Below are positions 8,320-15,021 of a stretch of DNA of 36,499 nt, one piece after another. The notes below the pieces were generated by a model that was not told the DNA's origin, ran no database searches, and saw only the letters and a list, made by a program, of their open reading frames with translations. The stretch's first letter is position 1, and every line of letters starts with the position of its first letter. The DNA is taken from NCBI RefSeq assembly GCF_019746665.1, contig NZ_JAIERS010000028.1, positions 1 through 36,499 on the forward strand, written 5' to 3'. The DNA comes from Sphingomonas sp. (GTDB lineage: Bacteria; Pseudomonadota; Alphaproteobacteria; Sphingomonadales; Sphingomonadaceae). The position numbers were made by a program, and so were the translations under genes.

Positions 8320-9048
8320 CTACCCCAGCCGGCAGGGCTTGATCGCCCCCGGCTCGGGCCGCGTGCCCGCCGGGCGGAACGCCGCCAGATAACCGCCGGC
8401 CGACGGCATGTTATCGGTGAAGGCGAGCTCATAGCCCACCGCGCGGAACTCGCAGGTCAGCAGCGCGGGCGGGGTGCCGTGACGTTCGGTGGGGCGGTTG
8501 GCATCGACCACGATCACCAGCCCGCCGGGCTTGAGCGAGGGCCGCATCCGCCAGAGGAACTCATAAGGCTGGGCGATCTCATGATACATATGCACCATGA
8601 ACACCCGGTCGAAGCTCGCGTCGGGAAGCTTCGGATCGGCGGGCGCGCCCAATCGCACGCTCACGCTCTGCAACCGCTCGCGCGCGACGCGTTCGGCGAG
8701 CGTGTCGCGCACCGCCGGAAAGATGTCCTCCGCCAGCACCCGCCCGCGCGGGCCGACACGCTGGGCGAGGCGGATCGTGTAATAGCCCTCGCCCGCGCCG
8801 ATATCGGCGACGGTCATCCCCGGCGCGATGCCGGCCTTGTCCATCACCGTTTCCGCCTCGCGCAGCCGGTCACGCTCCTCCTCGTTCGACCAGCGCGACG
8901 AGACGATCCGCGACACCGGGCGATCGGGCGCCGGAAATGGTCCTGGCGCGCGCTGCAACGCCGCGCCGGGATCGCACCCCGCCAGCAGCGCGAGCGCGGC
9001 GATCGAGGCGCGGGGCGGACCAAATCGCTTAAAGCTCCTCCCCTGCAA
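8320..9048 (-). CDS. SAM-dependent methyltransferase with lipoprotein-like signal
   Basis: The methyltransferase domain shows motif I as VADIGAGEGYYTIRLA, then a RVLAEDI strand and a late LKPGGLVIVVDANRP segment. The N-terminus has basic residues and a lipobox (LLAGC), so the protein is probably exported and lipid-anchored. An export signal on a class I methyltransferase is unusual but recurs in a family of sphingomonad and related proteins. The start is unclear: no ATG or GTG lies between the repeat and the signal sequence. The TTG at 9048, inside repeat B1, is the closest in-frame choice, and the frame stays open through the repeat to 9243. The repeat seems to have replaced the original upstream region. 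It lies downstream of prfB on the same strand. Confidence 0.75.
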   Translation of the reverse strand: MQGRSFKRFGPPRASIAALALLAGCDPGAALQRAPGPFPAPDRPVSRIVSSRWSNEEERDRLREAETVMDKAGIAPGMTVADIGAGEGYYTIRLAQRVGPRGRVLAEDIFPAVRDTLAERVARERLQSVSVRLGAPADPKLPDASFDRVFMVHMYHEIAQPYEFLWRMRPSLKPGGLVIVVDANRPTERHGTPPALLTCEFRAVGYELAFTDNMPSAGGYLAAFRPAGTRPEPGAIKPCRLG

Positions 9049-9220
9049 GGGGAGGTGGCGCGCCGAAGGCGTGACGGAGGGGTGTTCCCGGCAGATAGAG
9101 GGCGTCACCCCTCCACCATTCGCTGCGCGAATGGTCCCCAGTTTTGGGTCGGATCGTCCCCCGGACGATCCTTGACCGTGCGGGGCACGGTCAACCCAAA
9201 ACTCCTTGCAGGGGAGGAGC
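9034..9220. repeat. GCTCCTCCCC-type element, copy B1
   Basis: A 187-nt element has perfect 17-nt inverted ends (GCTCCTCCCCTGCAAGG). Internally it has a GGCGCGCC/GGCG hairpin, GGAGGGGTG in opposite copies, an ATTCGC-GCGAAT hairpin, and a three-way-junction module (9140-9203). It lies between prfB and the methyltransferase gene and touches the latter's 5' end. A shorter relative lies at 27792-27917. Confidence 0.85.
9140..9203. repeat. 64-nt three-way-junction module inside B1
   Basis: The outer stem AGTTTTGGG (9140-9148) pairs with CCCAAAACT (9195-9203). Within it, GGATCGTCC (9151-9159) pairs with 9163-9171 around a CCC loop, and TTGACCGTGC (9172-9181) pairs with 9185-9194 around a GGG loop. 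All three stems are perfect. The module is absent from the related element at 27792-27917, where CTCCC stands at the same point. Confidence 0.8.
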
Positions 9221-9232
9221 TGGAGCGCCGCC

Positions 9233-10360
9233 CTAGTCCACATCCTCGACCACCACCTTCTCGCCGGTCACCCGCTGGCTGAGCGCGGCCGCCATGAACG
9301 GATCGAGCGCGCCGTCGAGCACGTCGCTCGGCGCGGTGGAGGTGACGCCGGTGCGCAGATCCTTCACCAGCTGATAGGGCTGGAGCACATAGGAACGGAT
9401 CTGGTGGCCCCAGCCGATATCGGTCTTGGTGGCGTTCACCGCGTTCGCCTCTTCCTCGCGCTTGCGCAGTTCATGCTCGTAAAGCCGCGCGCGCAGCTGG
9501 TTATACGCCTCGGCGCGGTTCTTGTGCTGGCTGCGCTGGTTCTGGCAGGCGACGACGATCCCGGTGGGCAAGTGGGTGATCCGCACCGCCGAGTCGGTGG
9601 TGTTGATGTGCTGCCCGCCTGCGCCCGAAGCGCGATAGGTGTCGATCCTGAGCTCGCTGTCGTTGATCTCGATGTCGATCGAATCGTCGATCACCGGATA
9701 GACCCATACGCTCGCGAAGCTCGTCTGGCGCCGGGCGTTCGAATCGAACGGGCTGATACGGACCAGGCGGTGGACGCCGCTTTCGGTCTTGGCATAGCCG
9801 TAAGCGTTGTCGCCCTTCAGTAGCAACGTCGCCGATTTGATGCCGGCCTGTTCGCCGGCGTGATAATCGATCAGCTCCACCTTATAGCCGTGGCGTTCGG
9901 CCCAGCGGGTGTACATGCGCTGGAGCATTTCCGCCCAATCGTTGGACTCGGTGCCGCCCGCGCCGGCGTTGATCTCCAGATAGGTGTCGTTGCCATCGGC
10001 CTCGCCCGAGAGCAGCGCCTTCACCTTGTCGCCTTCCGCCCGTTCGGCGAGCGCGGCGAGATTGGCGGTGCCTTCCTCGGCGAGCGCCTCGTCCCCTTCC
10101 GCCTCGGCGAGTTCGATCAGTTCGGCGGTGTCGTTCAGTTCCTGCTCGATCGCGCGGGTGGCGCTGATCGCCTCGTCGAGCCGGCGGCGTTCGCGCATCA
10201 CTTCCTGCGCGGCCTTGGCGTCGTTCCACAAAGTCGGATCCTCGACGCGCGCGTTGAGTTCGTCGAGCCGGCGCAGCGCGCGGTCCCAATCGAGGAAGCG
10301 GCGGAGCAGCGCGAGCGATTCGGCGATTCGGTCGGCATGGGCTTGCGCTTCGGCGCGCAT
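9233..10360 (-). CDS. prfB: Peptide chain release factor 2
   Basis: RF2 ends translation at UGA and UAA codons. The 375-aa product has the stop-codon recognition tripeptide SPF (203-205) and the GGQ motif (248-250), whose glutamine enters the peptidyl-transferase centre. The ATG at 10360 gives the usual MRAEAQAH start; a TTG three codons upstream is less likely. The E. coli-type programmed frameshift is absent: the reading frame runs straight through LLRRFLDWD with no in-frame UGA, so that feedback loop is missing. It follows the PBP1A gene by 61 nt and may share its transcript. Confidence 0.97.
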   Translation of the reverse strand: MRAEAQAHADRIAESLALLRRFLDWDRALRRLDELNARVEDPTLWNDAKAAQEVMRERRRLDEAISATRAIEQELNDTAELIELAEAEGDEALAEEGTANLAALAERAEGDKVKALLSGEADGNDTYLEINAGAGGTESNDWAEMLQRMYTRWAERHGYKVELIDYHAGEQAGIKSATLLLKGDNAYGYAKTESGVHRLVRISPFDSNARRQTSFASVWVYPVIDDSIDIEINDSELRIDTYRASGAGGQHINTTDSAVRITHLPTGIVVACQNQRSQHKNRAEAYNQLRARLYEHELRKREEEANAVNATKTDIGWGHQIRSYVLQPYQLVKDLRTGVTSTAPSDVLDGALDPFMAAALSQRVTGEKVVVEDVD

Positions 10361-10421
10361 GAACTTCAAAACCTTTCAACGGTCGCGCGGACGAGGAGAA
10401 GCCGCGCGGATGGGGCAGGGG

Positions 10422-12947
10422 CTAGTAGATTCCGCCCTCTCTTTGCAAGAAATCGCTGTCGCGGGCGCGGTCCTGGGCGCGGGCGGCGCGCTGTTGCGCC
10501 TCGATCGCGCGGGCGCGTTCCTCGGGCGTGGGCGGCGCGGCGCGGGCCATCGCGCGGCGGGCCTCGCTTTCGGGCTTGAACACTTCCCAGATCACCGCCG
10601 CCTTGGGATCGGTGCCCGGCCACGCGCCGAACACCGGCTTGCCCGAGGCGCGATCGATCCGCACCAGCCGGGCACCGGCGGGGGCGCGGAACGGCACCGC
10701 CGGCAGATCGGCGAAGGCCTTTTGCGCGAACGCCTTGTAGATCGGCGCGGCGAGCGTCCCCCCTTGCGCATAGCCGCCCAGGCTGCGCGGCTGGTCATAG
10801 CCGATATAGAGCCCGCCGATGATCTGCGGGGTGCCGCCGATGAACCACACATCGGTGGGGCCGCTCGAGGTGCCGGTCTTGCCCATCATCGGGCGGTTCA
10901 GGTCGCGCAGCACCGTCGCGGTGCCGCGCTGGATCACGCCTTCGGTGATGTGAACCATCTGATAGGCGGTGACGGGATCGATCACCTGGCGCTGGCGGAC
11001 CACCGGGCGCGGCATCGGCTTGCCGTTCCAATCGGGCGCGTTGCAGCGATCGCAGGCGCGCCAATTCTCCGGCCAGATCACCTTGCCGTGGCGATCCTGG
11101 ACGAAATCGATCAGCGTCGAGGGGTGGCCACGGCCTTGATTGGCCAGGATCGAGAAGGCGTTGACCATGCGCTGCACGGTCGTCTCGCCGGCGCCCAAAG
11201 CGATCGAGAGATAGGCGGGATATTTGCCGATCCCCATCCGGTCGATCACGCTCACCACCTTGTCCATGCCGATGGTGCTCGCCGCGCGCACCGTCATCAG
11301 GTTGCGCGATTGCTCGATGCCCCAGCGCATCGTGTGCGGGCCGGAGCCCTGGCTGCCGCCGAAATTGCGGAAGCATTTATTGCCCAGCCGCGCGCCCTGA
11401 TAGACGCAGAACGGCCCATCGACGATGATCGAGGCGGGCGTCATCCCGTTTTCGAGCGCGGCCGAATAGACGATCGGCTTGATGGTGGAGCCCGGCTGGC
11501 GCAGCGCCTGGGTCGCGCGGTTGAAGCTGTCGATCCGCGAATCGAAGCCGCCCTGCATCGCCAGCACGCGGCCGGTCTGCGGTTCCTCGACGATGAACCC
11601 GCCCGAGATGCGCGGCACGGAGCGCAGCGCGAAATTCTCGCCCTCGGGGGCGACCGCGATGATGTCGCCGGGCTTCAGCTGCGCGAACGCCGTGCCGCCT
11701 TGCCCGCGCGGCGGCATCTGCGCCGCCCAGCGCGGCAGGGTGCCGGTCTTGCCGTCGGCGAAGCCCAGTTCGGCGGCGTCGCCGCTCACCGAAATGACGA
11801 TCCCGGCGCGCCAATCGGCGTAATCGAGCGCGATATTCTGGTTGAGCAGCGCCTGCAGCCAGTTGTCGCCGCTGATCTCGACCGACTTCAGCGGCCCCGA
11901 CCAGCCGCGCCCGCGATCATAGCGCAGCAGCCCTTCGCGCAGCGCATCCTGCGCATATTGCTGGAGCTGCGGATTATAGGAGGTGCGCACCCACAGCCCG
12001 CCCGAATAGACGCTGAAGGGGCCGTCGCGCTCGCTTTCGCCGAACTTGTCGATCAGCTGGCGGCGCACTTCCTCGACGAAATAGCCGCCGACCCGTTCGA
12101 ACTTGGGGGTCTGCCGCCGCACCGCGCCGATCGGCTCGCCGAGCGCGGCATCATATTGCGCCTGGCTGATGAAGCGGTTCTTCAGCATCTCGCGCAGCAC
12201 ATAGCCGCGGCGATCGAGCGCGCGCGCGGTGTTGCGGAACGGATCGAACAGCGCCGGCCCCTTGGGCAGGATCGCGAGATAGGCGAGCTGGCCCAGCGTC
12301 AGCTCGTTCAGTTCCTTGTCGAAATAGGCGTGGCTCGCCGCCGCCACCCCGAAGGCGTTGCGGCCGAGCGGAATCTGGTTGAGGTACAGCTCCAGGATTT
12401 GCTTCTTGGTCAGCGCATCCTCGATCCGGTACGCGAGGATCGCCTCGCGGATTTTGCGCGTCGGTGAATATTCGTTGCCGATCAGCAGGTTCTTGGCGAC
12501 CTGCTGCGTGATGGTCGACCCGCCCTTGGCGCGCCGCCCGCTGCCGAGCTTGCTCACATAATCGAACACCGCCCCCAGGGTGCCCGGGTAATCGACGCCG
12601 TGGTGCTCGAAAAAGGTCTTGTCCTCGGCGGCCAGGAAAGCGCGGATCAGGAGCGGCGGGAACTCGTCATAAGCCAGCTCGACGCGGCGCTCGCGCGCGT
12701 AGCTGTGGATCGGGGTGCCGTCGATCGAGCGGACATTGGTGGGGAGCGGCGGCTCATAGGTGCGCAACTTGTCCACCGAGGGCAGATCGCGCGCGAACAG
12801 CAGCCACATCAGCGCATAGCCGATCGCGGCGAGCACGCCCAGCACGACAAGCAGCTTCACCCACCACCGCCGCCACAACCGCGCGACGAAATCACGCGCG
12901 CCGGGTTCGCGGTGCAGGCGGAAATTCACGGTATCCGCATCAGCCAT
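10422..12947 (-). CDS. mrcA: Penicillin-binding protein 1A (class A, bifunctional)
   Basis: This 841-aa enzyme polymerises and cross-links peptidoglycan. A cytoplasmic tail is followed by one membrane helix (about 31-51). The glycosyltransferase domain (GT51) carries EDKTFFEHHG with catalytic Glu108 and the KGGSTITQQ signature (141-149). The transpeptidase domain shows GSTIK with nucleophile Ser487, SRN (547-549) and KTG (690-692). A CDRC pair near 631-634 may bind metal or form a disulfide. The ATG at 12947 was chosen over an upstream in-frame start because it begins the conserved cytoplasmic tail. Gene order amiC, this gene, prfB on one strand groups cell-wall functions; repeat C2 separates it from amiC. 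Confidence 0.96.
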   Translation of the reverse strand: MADADTVNFRLHREPGARDFVARLWRRWWVKLLVVLGVLAAIGYALMWLLFARDLPSVDKLRTYEPPLPTNVRSIDGTPIHSYARERRVELAYDEFPPLLIRAFLAAEDKTFFEHHGVDYPGTLGAVFDYVSKLGSGRRAKGGSTITQQVAKNLLIGNEYSPTRKIREAILAYRIEDALTKKQILELYLNQIPLGRNAFGVAAASHAYFDKELNELTLGQLAYLAILPKGPALFDPFRNTARALDRRGYVLREMLKNRFISQAQYDAALGEPIGAVRRQTPKFERVGGYFVEEVRRQLIDKFGESERDGPFSVYSGGLWVRTSYNPQLQQYAQDALREGLLRYDRGRGWSGPLKSVEISGDNWLQALLNQNIALDYADWRAGIVISVSGDAAELGFADGKTGTLPRWAAQMPPRGQGGTAFAQLKPGDIIAVAPEGENFALRSVPRISGGFIVEEPQTGRVLAMQGGFDSRIDSFNRATQALRQPGSTIKPIVYSAALENGMTPASIIVDGPFCVYQGARLGNKCFRNFGGSQGSGPHTMRWGIEQSRNLMTVRAASTIGMDKVVSVIDRMGIGKYPAYLSIALGAGETTVQRMVNAFSILANQGRGHPSTLIDFVQDRHGKVIWPENWRACDRCNAPDWNGKPMPRPVVRQRQVIDPVTAYQMVHITEGVIQRGTATVLRDLNRPMMGKTGTSSGPTDVWFIGGTPQIIGGLYIGYDQPRSLGGYAQGGTLAAPIYKAFAQKAFADLPAVPFRAPAGARLVRIDRASGKPVFGAWPGTDPKAAVIWEVFKPESEARRAMARAAPPTPEERARAIEAQQRAARAQDRARDSDFLQREGGIY

Positions 12948-13054
12948 AAGCGCTGCGTCTAGGGGAAAAAGCGCGGAGGTGCCAGCTTGGGGGCGCGCGC
13001 TTTGTCGCAAGGGTGTTCGTCCACGATCAGCGTCGCCCGCGTGGCTTCCATGCC

Positions 13055-13212
13055 TTTTGGTTCACGCGGAGGCGCGGAGGCGCGGAGAGGGTGCGTGGCA
13101 CGGGCATTTTGTCGCCCTGCGCCGAAGGCGCTTTTTGCCGGTCCAGAAATGGCGCCGCGCGCCGTTTGTCCCGACCCTACTCCGCGCCTTCGCGCCTCCG
13201 CGTGAACCAAAA
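13055..13212. repeat. MITE-like inverted-repeat element, copy C2
   Basis: The 33-nt ends (13055-13087 and 13180-13212) are inverted copies with one mismatch and share the TTTTGGTTCACGCGGAGG terminus of copy C1. The interior is different and shorter. It fills the 338-nt gap between amiC and mrcA, in which no gene is seen. Confidence 0.85.
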
Positions 13213-13285
13213 AAACCGATGAGCCTGGAACTGCTTGTAGCGGGAGACCCCGGTCGTCGCTGGGGCGACGTGCTTGACGACGGGT

Positions 13286-14542
13286 CTACCGCGCCGCCAG
13301 CCGGCGGGCGAAGTGGATGTCCACCGCGCGCCGCACGCTCTCGGCGATCGCCGCCTGCCCGCGTGGCGAGCCGATGAAATTGGCGTCCTGCGGGTTCGAG
13401 ATATAGCCCGTCTCGAACAGGATCGAGGGCATGTCGGGCGCCTTCAGCACCATCAGCGAGGCCATGCGGTGGAAATTGGGCTTCACCGGCATCAGCGGCT
13501 TGGCCTCGCGCCCCAGCAGCCGGGCGAAGGCGGCGGACTGGTTCATCGTCTCGCGCTGCGTCAGGTCGATCAGCAGCGAGGAGATGTCGGCCTCGGTGCT
13601 GGCGAGGTTCACGCCCTGGATGATGTCGGCCTTGTTCTCGCGCGCCGCCAGCCGGGCCGCTTCCTTGTCGGAGGCGACCTCGGACAGGGTATAGACCGTC
13701 GCCCCGCTCGCCTGCCCCGCGCCGACGCTGTCGCAGTGGATCGAGATGAACAGGTCGGCCTTCAGCCGCCGGGCGATCCCGAACCGATCTTGCAGCACGA
13801 TGAAGCGATCATCCTCGCGGGTGAGCGCCACGCGCACGCGGCCCGAGGCGAGCAGCTCGTCGCGGATCGCCTTGGCGATGGCGAGCGTCACGTCCTTTTC
13901 GCGCAGGCCGGTTTCGGCGCCGATCGCGCCGGGATCGACCCCGCCATGCCCGGCGTCGATCACCACCAGCGGGCGGCTGTCGTCATCGCCATAGACGCGC
14001 GGCAGCGGTCCGGGCGCGCGCCGGGCGGCGGGCACCGGCAGGGTGACGGCATAGCTCGCGCGCACCGCGCCGCCGGCGTAGCTGAACGGCGGCAGGAAGC
14101 GCACCCGGCCATCGGCGGCGGCGCGCGCGAAGGCGGCGTCGTCCACCGTCCGCAGCGCGAGCGTCAGGGTGCGGCCGTCGGCGTCGAAAATGCCCTCGGT
14201 CACGATCGCCGGCTGAGCGAGATCGAGCACGATCCGGGTGCCACCGCTGTTCCGCGCTTGGCGGATGCGCGCGACCGGGCCGTCGCCCGCGGCGAGCGCC
14301 GCGCCGGGCTCGGCGCCGCTCACGTCGATCGCGATGCGTCGCGGCCCCGCCAGCATCAAGGCCGAGGCGGCGGCGACGCGCGCATCGAAGCGCAGCGTGA
14401 CGTGATCGGGCGCGACATCGACGGCTTCGACGCTCGCCGCCCAACCGGGCGCGCCGCCCAGGATCAACGCGACAAGAGCCAGAAGCAACGACACAAGTCG
14501 CTTCTGCCGCGCCGGCTGCCCGCCGGTCCAGCGAAAAGGCAT
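13286..14542 (-). CDS. amiC: N-acetylmuramoyl-L-alanine amidase (AmiC type)
   Basis: This 418-aa periplasmic amidase cuts the bond between MurNAc and the stem peptide, splitting septal peptidoglycan at division. It has a signal peptide (about 1-36, hydrophobic LLLALVALILGG), an AMIN domain that binds peptidoglycan (about 40-135) and an Amidase_3 catalytic domain (about 190-415). Zinc ligands are visible: His in DAGHGG, Glu in LREKD, His in SIHCDS, and the catalytic Glu in FETGY. The ATG at 14540-14542 is preferred because it starts the signal peptide; the frame stays open 20 codons upstream. It is divergent from rne and lies upstream of mrcA. Confidence 0.94.
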   Translation of the reverse strand: MPFRWTGGQPARQKRLVSLLLALVALILGGAPGWAASVEAVDVAPDHVTLRFDARVAAASALMLAGPRRIAIDVSGAEPGAALAAGDGPVARIRQARNSGGTRIVLDLAQPAIVTEGIFDADGRTLTLALRTVDDAAFARAAADGRVRFLPPFSYAGGAVRASYAVTLPVPAARRAPGPLPRVYGDDDSRPLVVIDAGHGGVDPGAIGAETGLREKDVTLAIAKAIRDELLASGRVRVALTREDDRFIVLQDRFGIARRLKADLFISIHCDSVGAGQASGATVYTLSEVASDKEAARLAARENKADIIQGVNLASTEADISSLLIDLTQRETMNQSAAFARLLGREAKPLMPVKPNFHRMASLMVLKAPDMPSILFETGYISNPQDANFIGSPRGQAAIAESVRRAVDIHFARRLAAR

Positions 14543-15021
14543 GAAGGGGGTGCTCCCCGGCTGTAACTTCCCTGCACCGCCACCGCTAACGCCAGCGGCC
14601 ATAAATCGTCGCTAATCGACGGGGTTAACACCGCGTTCGGCATCTTCTTGCCGCTTTTTCGGCAAAGCGATGCCGGTTGCATCCGCCGGGTAATGAGTGC
14701 TACGCCCTTGCCCAGTGGGTGTTACAGGCTTGCTTGGGCACCCGTCATCCTCGCGCGCGCCGTCCTCAACGGCGCATCGGCGCGGGCAATACCAGGTTGA
14801 TGCTCGCATGAAGGCCTTTTCCCGCACCACCGACCGCCCGGCGCTTGCCGGCGGCGCTTGTGGCGCGGGTCCGGCGCGGATGCGCCTTGCGGCCGAGCGA
14901 GCGCCAGTTCGTCCCATCCCCTTTGCGCCGGTCCGCGGTGAGCCTGTCACGGGTCCGCGCCGGCTGCATCACAATCGTGCGCCGTGGCCGCCTGTCGGCC
15001 GGCGCGCTCGGAGAAACATTG
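14543..15021. other. amiC-rne intergenic region with long rne leader
   Basis: This 479-nt gap serves two divergent genes. Several GC-rich inverted repeats suggest structured RNA, such as GCGCTTGCCGGCGGCGC near 14850 and the GCC/GGC-rich stem just before the rne ribosome site. A frame starting at an ATG near 14808 runs past the rne start, but its Arg/Pro-rich product does not look real. E. coli rne has a long leader used for autoregulation; a similar role here is only an analogy. No promoter could be fixed with confidence. Confidence 0.45.

Noticed and set aside
10270..10310. Programmed frameshift in prfB
   Set aside because: The frame is continuous through the region and no in-frame UGA or slippery CUU-U is present.
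9984..12467. Long plus-strand open frame of 827 codons
   Set aside because: It is the antisense of mrcA and prfB. The product is Arg/Ala/His-rich, lacks any domain, and the minus-strand genes have clear catalytic motifs.
7969..13212. CRISPR array made of the recurring GC-rich repeats
   Set aside because: The repeats are inverted pairs scattered between genes, not direct repeats with regular spacers, and no cas gene is present.
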